Translations under genes and position numbers: made by a program
Origin: an uncultured Sphingobacteriia bacterium
GTDB taxonomy: Bacteria > Bacteroidota > Bacteroidia > Chitinophagales > Chitinophagaceae
Length of the DNA: 5,797 nucleotides
Direction: 5' to 3'
NCBI GenBank assembly: GCA_945957225.1
Contig: CAMFKK010000175.1
Coordinates: 1-5,797 of the forward strand
Shown: piece after piece, positions 1 to 5,797 of the stretch
Layout: each line of letters starts with the position of its first letter
How positions within the stretch are numbered: the first letter of the stretch is position 1
Notes under the pieces: model-generated
What the model was told of the DNA's origin: nothing
Database searches by the model: none
What the model saw: the letters and a program-made list of their open reading frames with translations, nothing else

Positions 1-75
1 GGTTAACACAACCCCTTCTGTTGTTTTATATATTTTCATGTATTAAAGCTATTCAAATAGGTAAACAATTACTGC

Positions 76-1749
76 TTATTCTTCAAAAAGCAATTGCAGG
101 TCTTTGATTTGTGGAGCCGCTTTTGCTTGCAAAATATTCAATCTAAATACCTGTGCCTTGATGGGTTCAAAAGTCTTGAATGCAGAAGAGCCCAAGCCCT
201 TTCCTTCCAATACTGTTTTCCATTCTGTGCCGGATTGGTATTCCAATTTGTATTGTTGAATATTGCCACCTACTTCAGCAGCAGCCATGGCACCAATGCT
301 ATAGGTCTTACCTAAATCAATTTGTAACCAAGCTGTTTTTTGGTCTACAGCAGCTTTCCAAACGGTTTTACCTTCACCATCTAATACATTGGATGGAGCA
401 AATTTGTCTGATTCCTGAGAAGAGGCAGTGGCGGTTTTACCAGCCGATGGAATAGGCTCTGTAATAGACAATTGAACCGGACCATTGATGTCTAGTGCAA
501 TGACGCTTGCAATGGTATCAGGAGCATTTTTTGGTAAGGTTAATACCGCATATAATCCATCCCTACTTGTTTGAATCTTGGCTTTTTTATCCGCTAACAA
601 TTGGGCTTTTACAATGGCATTATTCATGGGTATTTTCAGTTTGCCATCTGCAGGCCAATCAAATACATGCAAGTACAATTTACTATTCTTCTGCGTAGCC
701 CTGCCCCAACGTAAATAGGTAAATGGACTGGCTTTGCTGCCGTAAATGGCTTCTGCATTGGGTTTTAGCCAAACACCAACCTGTTTTAATCTTTCCACCG
801 ATGGTTCTGGAATAATACCTTCTTCAGTAGGTCCTACATTTAATAAATAGTTACCACCCTTAGAAGCAATATCAATTAGGTTGCGGATCAAGACCTTGGT
901 ACTCTTCCAATTATGATCATAACTTTTAAAACCCCAGGTATCATTCATGGTCATACAACTCTCCCAGTTCTTACCGGGAATACCAGTGGCCGGAATATAT
1001 TGTTCCGGTGTTTCCAAGTCTCCTTCATATCCACCACCCAATCTGTTATTGGTAATAATATCAGGTCTATTTTTTAAGAGGTCTGCCAATTTAGTAGCAT
1101 GCTCAGGATTCATATTCGTAGGCGTATCCCACCAGATAATGGCCGGGTTATAAGCATCCAAAATTTCCTTTACTTGGGGCACGGCTACTTTGTCAATATA
1201 TTGATCCATACTTCCTTTTTGGGCAGAATCCCAATAACCTCCGTTGGCCGCACCACCCGGGTGATTCCAGTCCTGAGCCTGAGAATAATACAGACCAAAG
1301 CGAACCTTGTATTTTTTACAAGCTTCCGCTAATTCCTTAATGGGATCTCTTTTAAATGGCGTGGCATCAACAATATTAAAAGGGTCTTTGGAATGAAACA
1401 TGGCAAAACCATCGTGGTGCTTACTAGTAATAACCAAATACTTCATACCCGCTTCACTAGCCAATTTTACCCAAGCATCTGCGTTGAATTTTACGGGATT
1501 AAATTTGGCAGGATAGGTTTGATACACAGACATGGGAATCTTTCCCCTATTCATGATCCATTCCCCAATACCAGGAATCTGTTTCCCATCATAGGTTCCA
1601 GCGGGAACAGCATAAAGCCCCCAGTGAATAAACATGCCAAAACGGGCTTCTTTCCACCAATCCATTTTGGGATCATTCAAGGTTTTAGACTGGGCATTCA
1701 AAGAAAATTGCAAGGCGGCAAATGCCAGCAAAAAGTAGATTTTTTTCAT
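76..1749 (-). CDS. Secreted alpha-L-fucosidase, GH29, with C-terminal F5/8 type C (discoidin-like) domain
   Basis: This exported glycoside hydrolase should remove terminal alpha-L-fucose from glycans, with retention of configuration, in the periplasm or outside the cell. Residues 1-20 form a signal peptide (MKK, hydrophobic core, end at NAQ) without a lipobox cysteine. The GH29 barrel spans about 25-345. FIHWG (His42), GEW (Glu63, Trp64), KHHDGF (His111, His112) and LYYS (Tyr154, Tyr155) match the family's fucose-binding positions. Asp208 in IIWWDTP is the expected nucleophile. Glu263 in NWESCMTMND is a plausible acid/base, but that residue varies in GH29, so this is inference. SKGGNYLLNVGP near 296-307 is a family hallmark. 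A beta-sandwich linker follows, then a discoidin-like domain from about 430 to 557 (ATASS, VLDG, WLQIDLGK), perhaps for glycan binding. The length of 557 residues suits the family and the gene looks intact. The start is the only ATG that gives a full signal peptide. The gene stands 169 bases downstream of the GT9 gene, so it probably has its own promoter. Confidence 0.95.
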   Translation of the reverse strand: MKKIYFLLAFAALQFSLNAQSKTLNDPKMDWWKEARFGMFIHWGLYAVPAGTYDGKQIPGIGEWIMNRGKIPMSVYQTYPAKFNPVKFNADAWVKLASEAGMKYLVITSKHHDGFAMFHSKDPFNIVDATPFKRDPIKELAEACKKYKVRFGLYYSQAQDWNHPGGAANGGYWDSAQKGSMDQYIDKVAVPQVKEILDAYNPAIIWWDTPTNMNPEHATKLADLLKNRPDIITNNRLGGGYEGDLETPEQYIPATGIPGKNWESCMTMNDTWGFKSYDHNWKSTKVLIRNLIDIASKGGNYLLNVGPTEEGIIPEPSVERLKQVGVWLKPNAEAIYGSKASPFTYLRWGRATQKNSKLYLHVFDWPADGKLKIPMNNAIVKAQLLADKKAKIQTSRDGLYAVLTLPKNAPDTIASVIALDINGPVQLSITEPIPSAGKTATASSQESDKFAPSNVLDGEGKTVWKAAVDQKTAWLQIDLGKTYSIGAMAAAEVGGNIQQYKLEYQSGTEWKTVLEGKGLGSSAFKTFEPIKAQVFRLNILQAKAAPQIKDLQLLFEE

Positions 1750-1918
1750 ACAAGCAATAATTATTTCTTACTCAACCAATTTAACAAAAAAGAAAGCCGC
1801 TTTTTAGTTGTTTGCCATAGTGGAATAAAATATTCGAAATCGATTTCGGAATTGATTTCATTATTCTTTATCAAATCTTTTTGGTAAGAACGGAAACATT
1901 GCATTTAGGACAAAATCA
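1750..1918. other. Intergenic gap between the GT9 gene and the fucosidase gene
   Basis: This is the only sizeable non-coding stretch in the window. It is A+T-rich and should carry the end of the upstream transcript and the fucosidase promoter, both read on the minus strand. It contains the operator-like palindrome and repeat at 1835-1859. An AT-only palindrome, AATAATTATT, lies at 1756-1765 just ahead of the fucosidase start. A short weak hairpin lies at 1791-1805. I could not find a confident pair of Bacteroidota promoter elements (TTG near -33, TAnnTTTG near -7), and no purine-rich ribosome binding site is obvious, which is normal for this phylum. Confidence 0.7.
1835..1859. promoter_or_regulatory. 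Candidate operator: CG-centred palindrome plus adjoining imperfect repeat
   Basis: CGAAATCGATTTCG at 1835-1848 is a perfect 14-base palindrome. The 12 bases GAAATCGATTTC (1836-1847) are followed directly by GGAATTGATTTC (1848-1859), which agrees at 10 of 12 positions, so the site reads as two tandem boxes. It lies about 86-110 bases upstream of the fucosidase ATG. Even-length palindromes with a central CG are typical of LacI/GalR-family operators, and such regulators often control sugar-degrading genes; the assignment to that family is inference. No regulator gene is present in the window. The site could also serve another type of dimeric repressor or activator. Confidence 0.4.
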
Positions 1919-2923
1919 TTATCCCCTCAAATACCCCATTGCCGCTTTCACTATAGCGGGAATATCTTGCTGCAACATACACTTAAAATGCCCCTTTGGA
2001 CAAGTCTTTGTACCGTAATTGGAACAGGGTTGACAAGAGAGATTGGGCACTATAAAATTTTGATAGGGTACTTTGCCTGCTATGGTAAAACCAGTTGGAT
2101 AATAGGGCTCCACATCTAGTAAGGGAGAGGTTCCTCCCCAAATGGCCAACACGGGTTTTAAAAAAGCGCAAGCTATATATTGCAAACCCGTGTCATGAGA
2201 AATCACCAATTTGGATTTGCGCACCAAGTCTGCTGATTCATGGAGTTTAAACTTTCCACAGGCATTGTAAATGCGAATAGGATCTACGGATGCAATGGCT
2301 TCACCTTCAGTTGCATCTTCTTTACCGCCAATCAATATAATGGGATAATCCAATTGCAAACAAAGTTCTTGCAATTTAGCGATGGTTAATTTTTTGGTTG
2401 CATAAGATGCCCCAATGACAATGGCAACATATCCTGCCAAATGTGCAGCGGGTAATTCCGTCATGCATACTTCTTGGTCTGTAGGAATAAAATAGTCCAA
2501 GCCCTTACCATCGTTTACAACACCCAAGGGAGCTAAGGCATCTACCGATCTATCAGATATATGTCTCCCCGTCATGCGGTTCATCCCCAAATTGGTGAGT
2601 AAAAATTTACCCATGCGTTCTTTGTCAAAACGCAAGACAGGAATTTTTAAGGCAAGCGCAATTCTGCGGGTTCTAAAATTATCATGAAGGTCAATGATAT
2701 AATCAAATTGTTCTGCTTTCAGTGATGCTACCATTGAACCAAAATCATCTTTCAAATAATGAAAGCGGTCAATATAGTGATTGGCTTCTGTTACTGCTTT
2801 AAAGGAAGCTTTGGACAAAAAATGAACTTCTGCATCCGCCACCTGTAACTTCAAACAGCGAATGGCTGGGGTTGCCAGTACAATATCACCAATAGAAGAA
2901 AAGCGGATGACCAAAAATTTCAT
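1919..2923 (-). CDS. Glycosyltransferase family 9 (heptosyltransferase-type) protein
   Basis: This GT-B fold enzyme of 334 residues should transfer a sugar, classically an ADP-heptose, to a lipopolysaccharide core or similar glycan at the cytoplasmic face of the inner membrane. The N-terminus carries RFSSIGDIVLATPA, with Asp13 at the position of the proposed catalytic Asp13 of E. coli WaaC. The C-terminal donor-binding half has SHDTGLQYIA (Asp244, Thr245, Gly246) followed by VLAIWGGTSP, as in the family. Near the end, Cys297, Cys300, Cys308 and Cys315 form a CxxC-x7-C-x6-C cluster (CQPC, TCPKGHFKCM) that is common in GT9 proteins. No signal peptide or membrane segment is seen. The ATG lies 18 bases after the upstream MFS gene, so co-transcription is likely. 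The actual donor and acceptor cannot be decided, and in Bacteroidota such genes are often labelled only as ADP-heptose:LPS heptosyltransferase. Confidence 0.9.
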   Translation of the reverse strand: MKFLVIRFSSIGDIVLATPAIRCLKLQVADAEVHFLSKASFKAVTEANHYIDRFHYLKDDFGSMVASLKAEQFDYIIDLHDNFRTRRIALALKIPVLRFDKERMGKFLLTNLGMNRMTGRHISDRSVDALAPLGVVNDGKGLDYFIPTDQEVCMTELPAAHLAGYVAIVIGASYATKKLTIAKLQELCLQLDYPIILIGGKEDATEGEAIASVDPIRIYNACGKFKLHESADLVRKSKLVISHDTGLQYIACAFLKPVLAIWGGTSPLLDVEPYYPTGFTIAGKVPYQNFIVPNLSCQPCSNYGTKTCPKGHFKCMLQQDIPAIVKAAMGYLRG

Positions 2924-2941
2924 GCTGCAAAGTTAAGCATC

Positions 2942-4189
2942 TTAGGGGAGCATCTCTTCTGGCTCTAAATAGTTCAAGTCTTTGTGAAAAGTCTCTTCTG
3001 TAAAATAGAACGCTACTAAGGTTACGACAATCACTATTACCCCGGTTACAATGCCACTTTTCACAATATCCCATCCCCATGATTTTTGAAACAGGTCTAG
3101 GAACATTAAATTTATCAAGGGCAAAATACCACGCACCATATTTGGTACAGTAGTAGCTGCTGTTCCGCGTAAGTTGGTGCCAAACTGCTCTGCTCCCATG
3201 GTTACAAAAATGGCCCAAAATCCTGTTGAGAATCCTAGGGCACCACATACTGCATACATGCGCTCAGTAGAATTGTTCCAAGCACTAAAAAAGACAAATA
3301 AGAAGATGATGGTAAGGCTATAGAAAATGAGCAAGGCTTTTTTACGGCTTTTAAAATATTGGCTGATCAAACCAATCAAGATATCGCCAATGGCAATACC
3401 CACATAAGCAAACATAATAGACTTGCCTGAATCAATGACCGTGCTACTAAACATGGCTTTGCCAAACCTATCACTTTGGTTCACCAAGATTCCTATCACA
3501 TACCAAGTGGGTAATCCAATTAAAATAGCCAATGCATATTTTTTAAATCGCTTGGCATTATTAAAGAACATGAAAATATTTCCTTTAGATACCTGTTGGT
3601 TTTCTGTTTGTTTGAACATACCACTCTCTGCCACACTTACACGCATCAGCAACAAACCAATTCCCAATCCACCTCCAATTTTATAACAAAGACGCCAGTC
3701 ACCCGTAAATTGATACGTGAAATAAGCAAAGACAGCTCCAAACAATCCAATCCCTGCCACCAAAGAGGTACCAACGCCTCTTTTATTCTTTGGTAAAATT
3801 TCACTCACTAAAGTAATGCCCGCACCTAATTCTCCCGCTAAACCAATACCAGCAATAAATCTACAGGCTGCGTACTGATCTACTGTAACAACAAATCCAG
3901 TAACAATATTGGCTACAGAATATAAAATAATGGATCCAAATAAGACACTTAATCTACCTCGCTTATCCGCTAAAATTCCCCAAAAAATACCACCCAATAA
4001 TAATCCAAACATTTGCCAGTTGATTACTTTGGTGCTGTCTATAAGCATGGTTGCATCCGTAGCACCAACCCCCATCATACTGGGTTTCTTCACAATAGTA
4101 AACAACAACAAATCATAGATGTCTACAAAATAGCCCAGTGCTGCAACAATAACCGGTAGTGATAAAACACCAAATTTCTTTTCAGTCAT
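2942..4189 (-). CDS. MFS transporter, second member of a tandem pair
   Basis: This inner-membrane secondary transporter of 415 residues has about twelve hydrophobic segments and a cytoplasmic loop near 189-215. TM1 carries FVDIYD (Asp23, Asp26), which resembles the DGFD/DGYD motif of aromatic-acid, sialate and metabolite:H+ symporters. Loop 2-3 has MFS motif A as GILADKRGR (Gly71, Asp75, Arg79). TM4 has RFIAGIGLAGELG (Arg110, Glu120), and AESGMF follows TM6. AEQFGTNLRG near the start of TM11 resembles the matching motif in the C-terminal half of that group. The substrate is unknown; an organic acid or sugar derivative with protons is a guess. I place the start at the ATG at 4189: it aligns with the paralogue's N-terminus (VLSLPVIV), while an extension to 4198 would add three residues and use TTG. 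The upstream MFS gene ends 29 bases away and the GT9 gene starts 18 bases downstream, so an operon is likely. Confidence 0.9.
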   Translation of the reverse strand: MTEKKFGVLSLPVIVAALGYFVDIYDLLLFTIVKKPSMMGVGATDATMLIDSTKVINWQMFGLLLGGIFWGILADKRGRLSVLFGSIILYSVANIVTGFVVTVDQYAACRFIAGIGLAGELGAGITLVSEILPKNKRGVGTSLVAGIGLFGAVFAYFTYQFTGDWRLCYKIGGGLGIGLLLMRVSVAESGMFKQTENQQVSKGNIFMFFNNAKRFKKYALAILIGLPTWYVIGILVNQSDRFGKAMFSSTVIDSGKSIMFAYVGIAIGDILIGLISQYFKSRKKALLIFYSLTIIFLFVFFSAWNNSTERMYAVCGALGFSTGFWAIFVTMGAEQFGTNLRGTAATTVPNMVRGILPLINLMFLDLFQKSWGWDIVKSGIVTGVIVIVVTLVAFYFTEETFHKDLNYLEPEEMLP

Positions 4190-4218
4190 GGGTATCAATT
4201 GGGGATTAAAATTGTGGT

Positions 4219-5457
4219 TTATGATTCAATAAAATTGAGGTCTGTACCATAGCTTTCCTTGGTATTCCAAGCTGCATAATAGGCAATTCCAATGATAAAT
4301 ATACCAGTAATAGCTGCGCCTAACACATAATTACCAGTAAGGGTTCCCAAACTTTTATGCATAATAATGATTAATGGCAGCACGCCTCTTACCACATTGG
4401 GAATTGAAATTGCAGTAGTAGCTCGCAGATTAGTACCAAATTGTTCAGCAGACATGGTAATATAGAGTACGGAAAATCCAGACCCAAAACCCATTCCACC
4501 ACAAAGCAAGTACATGCTATTCACCGATCCCCAACCCAGTGCTTGAGAAAAATAGATGATCAAGAAAACGGTTAAAATAGTCATGAAAATCAACAAAGCT
4601 TTGCGTCTACTTTTCAAATAATTGCTCAACAAACCCGCACTGGTATCGCCCAAGGCGATGGCCATATATTGGTATAAAATAGACTTAGCCGGGTTTACCC
4701 CCTCAATGCCAAACTCATGACCAAACTTATCTGAGAATGTAATCAAAACACCAATCACATACCAAACAGGCAAACCTATTACCACTCCTTTGAGATACCT
4801 AAAAAATCTTTCGCGCTTGGTAAACAACATTAGAAAATTACCGCGTTCAACCTCGCTGTTTTTTACTGCACCAAAAAGACCACTCTCCGAAATTTTTACA
4901 CGAAGCACTAATAAACAAAGACCCATGGCGCCACCAATATAATAGCAAATTCGCCAGTCTTTAAAATGGTCATATACAAAGAAAGCAGTTATGGCACCAA
5001 AGACTCCAACAGTAGCAATAATGGTAGCGCCAATGCCGCGTTTTTCTTTTGAGAGCATTTCATTTACTAAAGTAATACTAGCGCCTAATTCACCCGCCAA
5101 ACCAACACCGGCAACAAATCGCATCCAAGTATATTGTTCCACGGTTTGCACCATGCCGTTGGCGATATTAGCCAAGGAATACAACAATATGGACCCGAAT
5201 AAAACACTTAGTCTACCCTTCTTGTCTCCCATAATGCCCCAAGCAATTCCACCCACTAAAAGGCCAATCATTTGAACACTAATGATGAGTTCACCCTTGC
5301 TCAAAACCTGATCAGGACTTAAACCCAAAGACTCCAAACTTGGTTTACGAACTATACTAAATAAGAGTAAATCATAGACGTCAACAAAAAATCCTAATGC
5401 CCCAACAATAACGGGCAGTGACAATACCGCAATCTGTTTTCCGAAACTTTGTTGCAT
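4219..5457 (-). CDS. MFS transporter, first member of a tandem pair
   Basis: This inner-membrane transporter of 412 residues is a clear paralogue of the next gene. Shared elements include LSLPVIVxALGxFVDxYD at the N-terminus (Asp26, Asp29), motif A as GIMGDKKGR (Gly74, Asp78, Arg82), RFVAGVGLAGELGA in TM4, DWRICYYIGG before TM6, SESGLF after TM6, WYVIGVLI in TM7, SAEQFGTNLR before TM11, and a tail ending DLNFIE (DLNYLE in the partner). About twelve membrane segments fit the MFS fold. It probably works as a proton-coupled symporter, but the substrate is not evident. The ATG lies only 6 bases after the DedA stop codon, which suggests translational coupling, since no strong Shine-Dalgarno sequence is present. 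The gene appears intact. Differences between the partners are spread along their length, so they may have different substrates. Confidence 0.9.
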   Translation of the reverse strand: MQQSFGKQIAVLSLPVIVGALGFFVDVYDLLLFSIVRKPSLESLGLSPDQVLSKGELIISVQMIGLLVGGIAWGIMGDKKGRLSVLFGSILLYSLANIANGMVQTVEQYTWMRFVAGVGLAGELGASITLVNEMLSKEKRGIGATIIATVGVFGAITAFFVYDHFKDWRICYYIGGAMGLCLLVLRVKISESGLFGAVKNSEVERGNFLMLFTKRERFFRYLKGVVIGLPVWYVIGVLITFSDKFGHEFGIEGVNPAKSILYQYMAIALGDTSAGLLSNYLKSRRKALLIFMTILTVFLIIYFSQALGWGSVNSMYLLCGGMGFGSGFSVLYITMSAEQFGTNLRATTAISIPNVVRGVLPLIIIMHKSLGTLTGNYVLGAAITGIFIIGIAYYAAWNTKESYGTDLNFIES

Positions 5458-5463
5458 GAAATT

Positions 5464-5797
5464 TTAAGCTGTTTTCTTTTTGTTGAAAAGCAGTTTGAAA
5501 ATAACTGGAGCTGTGGTTACAAACACTATCCCTAATACAATCACTTCTAAATGTTGTTTAAGGTCAAAACCAAATTGTGAGAGAATCCAGATTTGCAAGA
5601 AATGTCCACCAACCAACATACTAAATACCCAAGCTACTGATCCTATCACATTGAATACCATGAATCTCTTTTTGTTCATCTGTACAATACCAGCAACAAT
5701 GGGCGCAAAGGTTCTTATGATTGGAATAAAGCGAGCAATGATAATGGCACCACCTCCATGCTTTTCATAAAACTCATGTGCCTGTTCTAGATAATGT
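5464..5797 (-). CDS. DedA-family (SNARE-associated/VTT domain) membrane protein, C-terminal part, cut by window edge
   Basis: The frame stays open from the stop at 5464 to the right edge, giving 110 residues of what is usually a protein of roughly 200-220. The coding region therefore continues past the ATG at 5679, which is internal. The visible part begins HYLEQAHEFYEKHGG and continues with ARFIPIIRTFAPIVAG, the DedA signature. The two arginines six residues apart match the essential pair known in E. coli YqjA. Two hydrophobic segments and a lysine-rich tail (NKKKTA) follow. DedA proteins lie in the inner membrane and act in membrane homeostasis; some members flip undecaprenyl phosphate or phospholipids. 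That role would suit an operon with a glycan-building GT9 enzyme, but the link is inference. The 5' end and promoter are outside the window. Confidence 0.92.
   Translation of the reverse strand, partial: HYLEQAHEFYEKHGGGAIIIARFIPIIRTFAPIVAGIVQMNKKRFMVFNVIGSVAWVFSMLVGGHFLQIWILSQFGFDLKQHLEVIVLGIVFVTTAPVIFKLLFNKKKTA

Noticed and set aside
5..27. Short inverted repeat ACAAC...GTTGT followed by TTT downstream of the fucosidase
   Set aside because: The stem is five pairs with a seven-base loop, and the T run follows on the plus strand, not on the strand of the fucosidase. It is not a convincing terminator for that gene.
1785..1806. Possible terminator: AAAG-CCG-CTTT hairpin flanked by A and T runs
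   Set aside because: The stem has only four Watson-Crick pairs plus a G-U and an A-T pair. On the minus strand it would lie between the operator-like site and the fucosidase start, which is awkward for a terminator. Too weak to call.
1393..1887. Plus-strand open frame of 164 codons antisense to the fucosidase 5' end and its upstream gap
   Set aside because: Its composition is low in recognisable motifs, it has no family resemblance, and most of it mirrors a well-supported gene. It is best explained as a shadow frame.
2886..3248. Minus-strand frame of 120 codons overlapping the MFS end and the GT9 start
   Set aside because: It lies out of frame inside two solid genes and shows no domain or signal; it is a shadow frame.
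3909..5275. Two plus-strand frames (3909-4118 and 4991-5275) that resemble each other, both containing MDPNKTL
   Set aside because: Their likeness is the antisense reflection of the conserved MFS motif A region in the two paralogues, not evidence of a duplicated antisense gene.
5464..5679. Separate 71-residue small membrane protein starting at the ATG at 5679
   Set aside because: The frame stays open upstream to the window edge and encodes the DedA signature just before this ATG, so it is the tail of a longer gene.

Overview
The window looks like an ordinary stretch of a Bacteroidota chromosome. The group (perhaps Chitinophagaceae or a relative) is inferred from several signs: moderate to low G+C, start codons without clear Shine-Dalgarno sequences, a signal peptide ending in NAQ ahead of an exported GH29 fucosidase, and MFS and DedA proteins of a style common there. 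No RNA gene, insertion sequence, CRISPR array or phage gene was seen. All five genes lie on the minus strand, so transcription runs from the right edge to the left.

Right to middle (5797 to 1919) is a tight row of four genes. It begins with the C-terminal half of a DedA-family membrane protein cut by the window edge. Two tandem, clearly paralogous MFS transporters follow, then a glycosyltransferase family 9 (heptosyltransferase-type) protein. The gaps are about 6, 29 and 18 bases, which suggests one operon devoted to the envelope and transport. The substrates of the two transporters cannot be read from the sequence. The start of the second MFS gene is best placed at the ATG at 4189; a longer frame would need a TTG at 4198.

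Left (1749 to 76) is a secreted alpha-L-fucosidase of family GH29 with a C-terminal discoidin-like (F5/8 type C) domain. It is separated from the row by a 169-base gap (1750-1918), the only real intergenic space. This gap holds a perfect 14-base palindrome centred on CG, continued by an imperfect direct repeat. It is a candidate operator, possibly of LacI type, and suggests that the fucosidase has its own sugar-responsive control. The last 75 bases (1-75) hold no gene.

Functionally, the fucosidase would release L-fucose from glycans in the periplasm or outside the cell. The GT9 enzyme would add a sugar to a lipopolysaccharide-like glycan at the inner face of the inner membrane. The MFS pair would move small solutes across the inner membrane. 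A direct link between the fucosidase and the transporters is possible but not shown. I found no convincing new system; the most useful leads are the operator-like repeat and the conserved MFS pair of unknown substrate.
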